Below are positions 24,634 to 32,750 of a stretch of DNA of 64,000 nt, piece after piece. The notes beneath the pieces were generated by a model. It saw nothing but the letters and a program-made list of their open reading frames with translations. It made no database searches and had not been told where the DNA came from. Both the position numbers and the translations under genes were made by a program. Source of the stretch: JAEUHO01 sp046350655 (GTDB lineage Bacteria; Planctomycetota; PLA2; JAEUHO01); assembly GCA_046350655.1 (NCBI GenBank), contig JAXMAB010000006.1, forward strand, positions 310,001 to 374,000. Reading direction: 5' to 3'. Numbering within the stretch: the first letter of the stretch is position 1; each line of letters begins with the position of its first letter.

Positions 24634-26379
24634 GTGCGCCGTATCCCGTCGTCGTGGTTCGTCGTCCTCGCGGCGCTCGCCGCGGCTCCGTGCGCCCGCG
24701 CCGAGGACGCCGCGGGCTCGCCCCCGCCGGACGGTCCCGCCGCGCCCGCCGAGGCCCCGGCCGGGGCGCCGGACGCCGCGGCCGCGCGCAAGGCCTTCGA
24801 CCAGGCCGAGGTCCTCCGCGAGGAGGGCAAGTGGAAGGAGGCGTCGAAGGCCTACGGGAAGTCGCTCGACGCCGACGAGGGGCAGTACCTCGTCCACGTC
24901 CGCTACCAGCAGGTCGTCGCGCTCTCCGGCGCGAAGGCCGAGCTCCCCGCCGAGTACGACGAGATCGTCAAGAACCGGCCGAATGACGCGGCGGCCAAGC
25001 TCCACCGCCTGCGCCTCGAGCCCGCGGCGGCCCGCGTCGCGGCGCTGGTCCCGCAGCTCAAGGCGAAGCCGGGCGACGCGATGATGCTCCTCGAGCTGGG
25101 CCGCGCGCAGCTGGTGCTCGGCGACGCCCCGGCGGCCAAGAAGGCCCTCGAGTCGGCGTTCGCGATCGCGCCGACGCTCGGCGACGTCCTCGCGCTGTCG
25201 TGCGAGGCCCTGGTCCGCTCCGGCGACGTGGACGGCGCGCGCACGCGCCTCGAGAACGTGGTGAAGGCCACGCCGGACGCCTACGACGCCGTGCTCGCGC
25301 TGGCGCGCCTGCAGCTCGCCGAGGGCAAGGCCGCGGAGGCCCGCGAGCGCGCCGAGGGCGTGCTCACGATGCGCCCGTCCTACGTCGCGGCCCTGCTCGT
25401 CAAGGCCGAGGCCGCCGCGCGGCTCGACAAGGCCGAGGACGCGCGCGGCGCGCTCGACGCGGCCCTGCGCATCAACCCGGAGCACACCGACGCGATGCTG
25501 GCCGCGGCCGACCTGGCGGCGAAGGCCGGCACCAAGGAAGGCCTCGAGACCGGCATCAACCTCTACAAGAAGGCGCTGGCGCTCCCGGGCGTGGACCAGC
25601 TGCACGGCCTCTACGGCCTCGGCTGGGCCTACGAGCGCCAGGGCATGTTCAAGGAGGCGGGCGAGATGTACCGCGAGGCCAACACCCTCGCGCCGTCCGA
25701 CGCCGGCATCGTCAACTCCGTGGGCGTGATGCTGCTGAAGCAGAAGAGCTTCCAGGCGTCGCTGGTGCAGTTCCGCAAGGCGGTCGACCTCGACCCGAAG
25801 TCGCCCGAGGCCTACCTCAACATCGCCGTCGTGGCCGAGCAGCAGAGCGACTGGGCCGAGGCGATCAAGCAGTACCAGAAGGTGCTGTCGATGAAGGGGC
25901 AGGAGAACAACGTCCGCGCCCTGCTCAACTGCGCCTTCGACCACGAGGCCCTGTCGCAGTACAAGAAGGCCGAGGAGCTCCTCGTCCGCGTCCGGCAGAT
26001 CCGCCCGGACGACGCCGACGTCGCGGTGTTCCACGGCGACAACCTCTTCTTCCAGAAGAAGTGGAAGCCGTCGGTGAAGGCCTACCAGGACGCGGTGAAG
26101 CTCGACGAGAAGAACCGCTTCGCGTGGCGCGGCCTCGGGTTCTCGCTGTCGCAGGACGGCAAGACCGACGACGCGCTCGAGGCGCTGCTCAAGGCGAAGG
26201 CGCTGAAGCCGGACGACCCGCCGACGCTGATCGTGCTCGGCGACATCTACCTCGCCGACAAGCAGGACCTCCAGAAGGCCCTCGAGAACTACGAGGCCTA
26301 CGTGAAGGCCGGCGGGACGAACCCCGACGTGCCGACGATCATCGAGAACATCAAGAACGAGCTCGCCGGCCCGAAGTGA
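24634..26379 (+). CDS. Periplasmic TPR-repeat protein
   Basis: 581 residues. A signal peptide (SSWFVVLAALAAAPCARA) is followed by about a dozen TPR units through the whole length, e.g. GKWKEASKAYGKSLDADEG, GMFKEAGEMYREANTLAPSD, SFQASLVQFRKAVDLDPKS and GKTDDALEALLKAKALKPDD. TPR arrays are protein-binding scaffolds; the partner is unknown. The start is GTG 24634, six bases after GGGAGG; a TTG two codons upstream is less likely. Confidence 0.8.
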   Translation: MRRIPSSWFVVLAALAAAPCARAEDAAGSPPPDGPAAPAEAPAGAPDAAAARKAFDQAEVLREEGKWKEASKAYGKSLDADEGQYLVHVRYQQVVALSGAKAELPAEYDEIVKNRPNDAAAKLHRLRLEPAAARVAALVPQLKAKPGDAMMLLELGRAQLVLGDAPAAKKALESAFAIAPTLGDVLALSCEALVRSGDVDGARTRLENVVKATPDAYDAVLALARLQLAEGKAAEARERAEGVLTMRPSYVAALLVKAEAAARLDKAEDARGALDAALRINPEHTDAMLAAADLAAKAGTKEGLETGINLYKKALALPGVDQLHGLYGLGWAYERQGMFKEAGEMYREANTLAPSDAGIVNSVGVMLLKQKSFQASLVQFRKAVDLDPKSPEAYLNIAVVAEQQSDWAEAIKQYQKVLSMKGQENNVRALLNCAFDHEALSQYKKAEELLVRVRQIRPDDADVAVFHGDNLFFQKKWKPSVKAYQDAVKLDEKNRFAWRGLGFSLSQDGKTDDALEALLKAKALKPDDPPTLIVLGDIYLADKQDLQKALENYEAYVKAGGTNPDVPTIIENIKNELAGPK

Positions 26380-26453
26380 CCGGGCCCGCGGCGACGGGCC
26401 GCGGACGGCGCGGCGGGGCCCGGTCCGCGCATCGTCCCGCCCGGGTCCCCGGG

Positions 26454-26459
26454 TAGGCT
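26454..26459 (+). promoter_or_regulatory. -10-like box TAGGCT, leaderless spacing
   Basis: Six nucleotides before GTG 26466, the first gene of the surface-glycolipid operon. No ribosome binding site is seen. Confidence 0.45.
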
Positions 26460-26465
26460 GGTCGC

Positions 26466-27377
26466 GTGGCGGGACCCCCGGACCCCAGCGCTCTCCGACG
26501 TGCGTACGGCGTGCCGGACGCCGTGCGCCTGCGCGACGACGGCGCCGAGGTCCTCGCGTGGGTGGACGGCGCCGAGGAGCCCGTCCGCGCCGTGGCGTCG
26601 CGGCCGGACCGCCTGCCGCCCGCCCGCGTGACCGGCCGGGCCCCGCTCTCGCGGATCGAGTCCGCCGTGGGCCCGCTGTTCGTGCGCGAGTACCGCAAGG
26701 GCGGGCTCCTGCGCGCGGTGCGCGGCCGGCGCTTCCGCGGCCGCTTCCGGCCCCTCGAGGAGCTCTCGTTGTCGCGGCGGCTCCTGGCCGTGCGCGTCCC
26801 GGTGCTCGAGTGCGTGGGGGCGGTGGTGCTCCGGTCGCTGACGGGCTGGCGCGGGTTCCTCCTCTCGAAGGAGGTGCGCGGGGCGGTGGACCTCCAGACC
26901 TTCCTCTACGCGCCCGCGGCGCACGCCGAGTGGCCCGTGACCGACGCCCTCGCGGCGGCGGGGGCCGCCGTGCGCGCCCTGCACGACGCCGGCGTGTCGC
27001 ACGCCGACCTCCACCCGAAGAACCTGCTCCTCGACGCCGAGACCGCGGGCGTCCGCGTGCTCGACCTCGACCGCGCGCGCGCGTTCGACGCGCCGCTCAC
27101 GGAGGCGCAGCGCCTCGACAACCTCGCGCGCCTCGCGCGCTCGGTCGAGAAGCACCGGCTGAAGGGCATGGCGGTGGGCCGCCGCGCGGCGCTGCGTTTC
27201 CTGCGGGCCTACGGCGGCAGCCCGGAGGCGGGCGACCGCTGGCTCGAGCGCGTGCGGGCGCGGCTGCGGCCGGGCCTGCCGTGGCACGTCCTGTGGTGGC
27301 GGCTCTCGGGGCAGGTCCGCCCGCGGCGGCCGCGCGCGGCCGTGCCCGTCCTCGACGACGGCGGGGGCGCCCCGTGA
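26466..27377 (+). CDS. Kdo/LPS-core kinase-like protein
   Basis: 303 residues. It has the order of the lipopolysaccharide kinase family (WaaP/KdkA): VREYRKGGLLR (nucleotide-binding Lys), then ADLHPKNLLLD (catalytic loop) and VLDLDRAR (metal-binding Asp). KdkA phosphorylates Kdo of the LPS inner core using ATP. The first gene of an operon whose members overlap by GTGA or ATGA: kinase, GT2, double kinase, GT4, methyltransferase. The exact sugar acceptor cannot be told from sequence. Confidence 0.75.
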   Translation: MAGPPDPSALRRAYGVPDAVRLRDDGAEVLAWVDGAEEPVRAVASRPDRLPPARVTGRAPLSRIESAVGPLFVREYRKGGLLRAVRGRRFRGRFRPLEELSLSRRLLAVRVPVLECVGAVVLRSLTGWRGFLLSKEVRGAVDLQTFLYAPAAHAEWPVTDALAAAGAAVRALHDAGVSHADLHPKNLLLDAETAGVRVLDLDRARAFDAPLTEAQRLDNLARLARSVEKHRLKGMAVGRRAALRFLRAYGGSPEAGDRWLERVRARLRPGLPWHVLWWRLSGQVRPRRPRAAVPVLDDGGGAP

Positions 27378-28141
27378 AGCTCACCGCCGCGATCATCGCG
27401 AAGAACGAGGCGCGCAACATCGTGGACTGCGTGCGCAGCGTCGCCTTCTGCGACGAGGTGCTCGTCGTCGACTCGGGCAGCACCGACGGCACGCCGGACC
27501 TCGCGCGCGCCGAGGGCGCCCGCGTCGTGGTCACCGACTGGCCGGGCTGGGTCGCGCAGAAGAACCGCGCGGCGGGCCTCGCGTCCCACGACTGGGTCCT
27601 CTCCCTCGACGCCGACGAGCGCGTCGACGCGCGCCTGCGCGGCGAGCTCGAGCGCCTCCGCGCGGGCGCCGAGCCCGCGGCGCCGGGCTTCGAGGTGACG
27701 CGCCACGTCTTCTACCTCGGTCGCTGGATCGACCACGGCGGCTGGTACCCCGAGTGGCGGACGCGCGTGTTCGACCGCCGCCGCGCGCGGTGGGTGGGCG
27801 TCGACCCGCACGACCGCCTCGAGACCGACGGGCCGCCGGGGCGCATCACGGTCGGCGAGCTGCAGCACTTCACCTACCGTTCGATCGCGGAGCACGTCGC
27901 GCAGATCGACCGGTTCACGACCGTCGCGGCGAAGGAGAAGGTCGCGCGAGGGGCCCGCGGGAGCCTCCTCGGCATGCTCTTCCGGCCGCCCGCGCGGTTC
28001 CTGAAGATGTACGTGCTGCGCGGCGGCTTCCTCGACGGCCGCGCGGGCTTCTTCCTCGCCGCGATGGCCGCCTGGTACGTGTTCCTCAAGTACGCCAAGG
28101 TCTGGGAGCTCGGCGGCTACGGGCGGAAGGCGGCGCCGTGA
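27374..28141 (+). CDS. Glycosyltransferase family 2 (LPS core, WaaE/KdtX-like)
   Basis: 255 residues. The GT2 fold is clear: LTAAIIAKNEARNIVDCVRSV, VVDSGSTDGTPDLA and LSLDADERV (DxD-type metal site), then the GGWYPEWRTRVFDR stretch typical of the WaaE/KdtX core-glucosyltransferase group, and a C-terminal hydrophobic segment. It likely adds a hexose to the inner core on the cytoplasmic side. Both ends overlap neighbours by 4 bp, so it is translated together with the two flanking kinases. Confidence 0.82.
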   Translation: MKLTAAIIAKNEARNIVDCVRSVAFCDEVLVVDSGSTDGTPDLARAEGARVVVTDWPGWVAQKNRAAGLASHDWVLSLDADERVDARLRGELERLRAGAEPAAPGFEVTRHVFYLGRWIDHGGWYPEWRTRVFDRRRARWVGVDPHDRLETDGPPGRITVGELQHFTYRSIAEHVAQIDRFTTVAAKEKVARGARGSLLGMLFRPPARFLKMYVLRGGFLDGRAGFFLAAMAAWYVFLKYAKVWELGGYGRKAAP

Positions 28142-29738
28142 CGCGGCTCGCCCGGTTCGTCGAGGGCGGCTTCCGCGTGGAGACGCTGGCCGAGGCCGAG
28201 GGCCCGGTGCGCCTCCACGTGCTCCCCGACCCGTCGGCCGCGCTCGCCCGCGGCGAGCCGGTGAAGCGCAACCTCTACCGCGCGGCCGCGCGCCTCGAGG
28301 TCCCGCACCTCGGCACGCTGCTCCTGAAGGTGCACCGGCCCCGAGGCTTCGTCGACGGGCTGCGCGCGGCGCTGCGGACGAGCCGCGCGCGCAAGGAGTG
28401 GACGGCCTCGCGGTACCTCCTCGGCGCCGGGATCCCGACGCCGGCGCCCGTCCTCGTCGCCGAGCGCCGCCGCGGCCTCCGGCTCCTGCAGGCCGCGTCC
28501 GCCGCGCGCGGTTCCTCGGCCGGCGCGAGACGTTCGCGCCCGCGCTCGCCGCGCAGCCGCCCGCGAAGGCCCGGGCGCTCCTCGCGCGCGCCGGCCGCCT
28601 GGTGCGCGCGTTCCACGACCGCGGCATCTCGCACGGCGACCTCCACAGCGGCAACCTCCTCGTCGCGCCGGGGCCGGGCGACCGCTGCGACCTCGACGTC
28701 ATCGACCTCCACACGGTGAAGGTGGGGGCGCCGGTGGGCCCGCGCGCGCGGCGGGCCCAGCTCGCGCAGTGGCTCCACTCGCTCGCCGCGGTCGCGGGGC
28801 CCGGCGGTCGCCTGCGGCTCCTGCTCGCGTACCTCGGGACGCGGCCCGACCGGCGCGTCCTCGCTCGGGCCTTCACCGCCGTCGAGGCGGGCGTCGCCGC
28901 GCGCGAGCGCCGCCGGCTCCGTTCGCGCGGCCGCCGCTGCATCGAGGAGAGCCAGACGTTCACGTCCGACGTCGGGCCGTTCACGGGCTGGCGCCGCCGC
29001 GACACCGGCGTCGAGGCCCTCGTCGTCGCGCTCGCCGCGCACGACCGCGCGCTCGCCACCGGCGGCCCCGCGGTGCTCAAGGACGGCCGCAAGAGCCGCG
29101 TCACCCGCGCCGGCGGCCTCGTCGTGAAGGAGGCGCTCCTCTCGACGTGGTCGCGCCGGCTCACCGCGTGGCTGGCGCCGGACCGGCTGCGCGCGGGCTA
29201 CGAGCACGCCCACGCGCTCACGGTGCGCGGCGTCGGCACCGCCGCCCCCGTCGCGTTCCTGCGCGGCCGCGGCCGCGTCGTGACGTTCTACGAGGACCTC
29301 GGCGCGCTCCCGCGCCTCGACCACCGCGTCCGCGACGCGCTGCGCACCGGTGCGTGGGGCCCGCGCCGCAAACGCGAGGTCGTCGAGGCGTGCGCCGACT
29401 TCACGGCCCGCCTCCACCGCCTCGGCGTCTGGCACGGCGACCTCAAGGCGTGCAACTGGCTCGTCGAGGAGCGAGGGCTGCGCGTCGGGTTCCGCCTGGT
29501 CGACACCGACCGCATCGCGTTCCTCCCCGAGGTGGACCGCGCGCGGCGGATGCGCAACCTCGCGCAGCTCGCCGCGTCGATCCCGCGCGTCGTGACGCGG
29601 ACGGACCGCCTGCGGTGGTGGAACCGCTACGCGCGAGGGACCCCCCTCGAGGGACGCGAGGCCCGGCGCGCCGCGGCCCGCGACGTCGCCGCGCTGATGG
29701 CCGAGAAGACCGTGGTCGTGGACGAGCCCATCGAATGA
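28138..29738 (+). CDS. Tandem double LPS-kinase-like protein, frameshifted
   Basis: Two Kdo-kinase-like domains lie in one gene of about 533 codons. The first has LLLKVHRPRGF, RKEWTASRYLLGAGIPTPAP and the catalytic HGDLHSGNLL; the second has VVKEALLS, FYEDLG and HGDLKACNWLV followed by LVDTDR. The N-terminal 120 codons are in the frame of GTG 28138; everything from about 28500 (GRRETFAPALA onward) is in the frame one base back. A single missing base near 28480-28520 explains this. The gene overlaps both neighbours by 4 bp, which argues that the locus is intact and the shift is an error or very recent. Confidence 0.7.
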
Positions 29739-30868
29739 GGCTGCTCTGGCCGATCGCGAACTGGAAGCGCACCGGGCCCGTCGAGCCGAGCCTCGACCTC
29801 GCGGCGGCCCTCGCGCGCCGCGGCCACGAGGTCCTCGTCGCGACGGGGCGTCCCGTGGGCCGCGCGCCCGACGACGCGGGCGCGGCCGCCGACGCGCGCG
29901 GGCTCGTCCGCCTGCAGCTGGGGCTGAAGCTGCCGAAGCACGTCGGCTTCCTCGCCAACCGCCGCGACGCGCGGCGGCTCGCCGGCCACCTCCGCGCGCG
30001 GCCGCCCGACGTCGTGCAGTGCACGCTGCGCAACGACCACCGCATCGTCGTCCGCGCGTTCGGGCTCCTCGGGGCGCCGCGCCCGCTGGTGCGGTTCTGG
30101 TTCGAGGACGGCGCGACGCCGCCGTCCCCGGAGGAGGGCCACCTCCTCGCGTCGGCGTCGCGGGTGGTCGTGTTCGGCGCCCGACCCGCCGAGACCCTCG
30201 TCTCCGCCGGCGTCGCGCCGGACCGGATCGAGCGGCTCGCCCCGCCGGTGGACGTCGCGCGCGTGCGGCGCGGCGCCACGGCGCGCGCGGCATACCGGGC
30301 GCGCTGGGAGGCGCCGCCGGGCGCGCTGGTCGTCGGGCTCGTGGCCCGCGTGCAGCCGCACCGCCGCTTCGACCTCCTCTGGGACGCCGCGCGGCTCCTC
30401 GTCGACCGCGGGGTGCCGCTGCGCGTCGTCGTCGTCGGCCGCGGGACGTCGTTCGACGAGGTCGCGGCGCGGCCCGTCGCCCGCCTGGGGCTCGGCGACG
30501 TCGTGCGGTTCGCGGGCTACCTCCGCGGCGACGACTACGCGAGCGCGCTCGCGTCGTTCGACGCGCAGCTGCTGCTCGTCCCCGGCAGCGACCCCACCGT
30601 ACGCGCGCTGCGCGAGGGCATGGCGCTCGGCGTCCCGTCCGTCGCGACGCGGCTCGGGCTGCTCCCCGACGTCGTCGACGACGGCGTGTCGGGGCTCCTG
30701 TGCGACGACACGCCGGCGGGCCTCGCGTCGGTCCTCGAGCGGCTCTCGGGCGACGCGGCCCTCCGCGCGCGCCTCGGCGCGGGCGCGGCCGCCCGGGCCG
30801 AGGGGACCTTCGCCCTCGACCGCGTCGCCGCCCGTCTCGAGGGGATCCACGAGGCCGCGTGCCGATGA
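29735..30868 (+). CDS. Glycosyltransferase family 4
   Basis: 377 residues with GT-B architecture. The N-terminal half has LAAALARRGHEVLVATGRP; the C-terminal half has LVVGLVARVQPHRRFDLL, VVVVGRG and ALREGMALGVPSVATRLG, where the Glu-containing ALREGMALG matches the nucleotide-sugar-binding EX7E region of GT4. It likely extends the LPS core or a surface polysaccharide. ATGA overlaps at both ends tie it to the kinase and methyltransferase genes. Confidence 0.8.
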   Translation: MRLLWPIANWKRTGPVEPSLDLAAALARRGHEVLVATGRPVGRAPDDAGAAADARGLVRLQLGLKLPKHVGFLANRRDARRLAGHLRARPPDVVQCTLRNDHRIVVRAFGLLGAPRPLVRFWFEDGATPPSPEEGHLLASASRVVVFGARPAETLVSAGVAPDRIERLAPPVDVARVRRGATARAAYRARWEAPPGALVVGLVARVQPHRRFDLLWDAARLLVDRGVPLRVVVVGRGTSFDEVAARPVARLGLGDVVRFAGYLRGDDYASALASFDAQLLLVPGSDPTVRALREGMALGVPSVATRLGLLPDVVDDGVSGLLCDDTPAGLASVLERLSGDAALRARLGAGAAARAEGTFALDRVAARLEGIHEAACR

Positions 30869-31650
30869 CCGGCCCGACGCCCGACCGCCGGCGCATCGAC
30901 GAGCTCGACCCCACGGGACGGTTCACCGACCGCGCGGCCGACTACGCGGCCCACCGGCCGTCGTACCCGCTCGGCGCGGTCGACGCGCTCCTCGAGGGCC
31001 TCCCCGACCCGCACCGCCTCGCGGCGGCCGACCTCGGCGCGGGCACCGGGATCATGGCGCGGCTCCTCGGCGACCGCGGCGTGCGCGTGTGGGCCGTCGA
31101 GCCCAACGCGGCCATGCGCGCCGCGGCGGCGCCGCACCCGTTCGTCTCGTGGGTCGAGGCGACCGGCGAGGCCACGACGCTCCCGGACGGGGCCGTCGAC
31201 CTCGTCGTCGTGGCGCAGGCGTTCCACTGGTTCCACCTCGAGCGCGCCGCCGCCGAGATCCGCCGCGTGCTGGTGCCCGGCGGCCGGCTGGGCATCGTCT
31301 ACAACCACCGCGCGCTCGGCGACCCCGTCGGCGAGGCGTACGAGCGCAGCGTCAAGGCCGCGTCGGAGCTGTCGGCCGAGCGCCTGCGGCTCGGGCCCGT
31401 CTTCCCGGAGTTCCTCGCCGCGTCGGGGTTCCTCGGCGTCCGCGTCGCGTCGTTCGCCTCCGGGCAGTTCCTCGACGTCGAGGGGCTCCTCGGCCGCGCG
31501 CGCAGCGCGTCGTACGTGCCCGCGTCGGGCCCCGCCTGGGACCGCCTCGAGGCCGAGCTCCGCGCGCTGCACGCGGCCCACGCCGACGGCGGCGGGCGCC
31601 TCCTCCTCCGCCAGCGCACGGAGGTCGTGCTCGCCGAGGCGCCGCGCTGA
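30865..31650 (+). CDS. Class I SAM-dependent methyltransferase
   Basis: 261 residues. Motif I is ADLGAGTGIMARLL, followed by VWAVEPNAAM, the acidic strand VDLVVVAQAFHWF and RRVLVPGGRLGIV, the Methyltransf_11 layout. The HWF segment is characteristic of a subgroup annotated as small-molecule or sugar methyltransferases. The last gene of the plus-strand operon, it could methylate a surface glycan; the acceptor is not known. Only 8 bp separate it from the convergent GT4 gene. Confidence 0.8.
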   Translation: MTGPTPDRRRIDELDPTGRFTDRAADYAAHRPSYPLGAVDALLEGLPDPHRLAAADLGAGTGIMARLLGDRGVRVWAVEPNAAMRAAAAPHPFVSWVEATGEATTLPDGAVDLVVVAQAFHWFHLERAAAEIRRVLVPGGRLGIVYNHRALGDPVGEAYERSVKAASELSAERLRLGPVFPEFLAASGFLGVRVASFASGQFLDVEGLLGRARSASYVPASGPAWDRLEAELRALHAAHADGGGRLLLRQRTEVVLAEAPR

Positions 31651-31658
31651 CGGCGCGG

Positions 31659-32750
31659 CTACCGAGGCGCGTACGCGGCGAGCGTGGCGCGGGCGGTGGC
31701 CTCCCACGAGAACGCCGCGGCGCGGGCGAGGCCCCGCGCGACCTCCGCGGCCCTCGCGTCCGGGTCGTCGAGCATCCGCGAGGTCGCCTCCTCGAGGTCG
31801 TCGAGCGCGTCCGGCCGGAAGCACAGCCCGCCCTCGCCGAGCACCTCGGGCAGCGCGCCCGCCGTGCTCGCCACGACGGGGCAGCCGCACGCCATGGCCT
31901 CGAGGGCGGGCAGGCCGAAGCCCTCGTCGTGGCTCGGGAAGAGCAGCACGCCCGCGCCCGCGTACAGCGCCGGCAGGTCGCCGACGGGGACGTAGCCGAG
32001 GTGGCGCACGCGGTCCACCGCGCCCGTCTCCTTGAGGAGCGCCGGGAAACGTCCCTCGGGGTAGCCGTCCGGGCCCGCGATCACGAGCGTCACGCGGTCG
32101 TCGCGCGCGGCGATCCGCCCGAAGACCGAGACGACGGCCTCGAGGTTCTTGCGGGGCTGCGCGAGGCCCACGAACAGCACGTACGGCGCGGCGACGCGGT
32201 GGCGCGCCAGCACCGGCGCGACCGCGTCGGGCGGGAGCGGACGGAACGCGGGGTCGGCGCCGAGCGGCGTCACGTGGATGCGCTCGCGCGGCACGCGCAG
32301 CAGCGCCTCGACGTCGCGCGCGGTCGCCGCCGACGGCGTCACGACGGCGTCGGCCCGCGCGGCGATCTCGGCGTAGCGCGCGTGCTTCTTCGCGCGGAAC
32401 CCCTCGTCGGCCCACTGCGTGGACTTCAGCGAGAACAGGTCGTGCACGGTGACGACCTGGCGCCCGCCGCCGTGGACGACGCGGGCGTCGGGCCCGTGGA
32501 CCACGTCGGCCCCGCGCGTGCCGAACCCCGGCCAGAACGAGGGGAACCACCGGACCCGGGCGCGGCCCTCCGTGCCCGCCGGCGGCCGCAGCACGTGGCC
32601 GCCCCGCTTGACGCGCCCGAGGCGCACCCCGAGCGTCAGGTCGAGCGCGGGGTCCGCCGCGAGGAGCGCCTCGGCGAGCCGGGCGACGTAGTGCCCGACG
32701 CCGGTGCGCGCCGCCTTCGCCGCGGCCGACGCGTCGAGGAAGACCCTCAC
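31659..32750 (-). CDS. Glycosyltransferase family 4
   Basis: 363 residues. RVFLDASAAAKAARTGVGHYVARLAEAL opens the N-terminal domain; the C-terminal domain has YVLFVGLAQPRKNLEAVV, VRHLGYVPVGDLPALYAGA and PSHDEGFGLPALEAMACG, the canonical EX7E of GT4 mannosyl/glucosyltransferases. The GTG start at 32750 overlaps the stop of the upstream ABC exporter (GTGA), so the two are cotranslated. This suggests a glycan step coupled to lipid export. Confidence 0.82.
   Translation of the reverse strand: MRVFLDASAAAKAARTGVGHYVARLAEALLAADPALDLTLGVRLGRVKRGGHVLRPPAGTEGRARVRWFPSFWPGFGTRGADVVHGPDARVVHGGGRQVVTVHDLFSLKSTQWADEGFRAKKHARYAEIAARADAVVTPSAATARDVEALLRVPRERIHVTPLGADPAFRPLPPDAVAPVLARHRVAAPYVLFVGLAQPRKNLEAVVSVFGRIAARDDRVTLVIAGPDGYPEGRFPALLKETGAVDRVRHLGYVPVGDLPALYAGAGVLLFPSHDEGFGLPALEAMACGCPVVASTAGALPEVLGEGGLCFRPDALDDLEEATSRMLDDPDARAAEVARGLARAAAFSWEATARATLAAYAPR

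Noticed and set aside
31651..31658. Terminator or gene between the convergent methyltransferase and GT4 genes
   Set aside because: Only 8 bp separate the two stop codons; no hairpin is visible.
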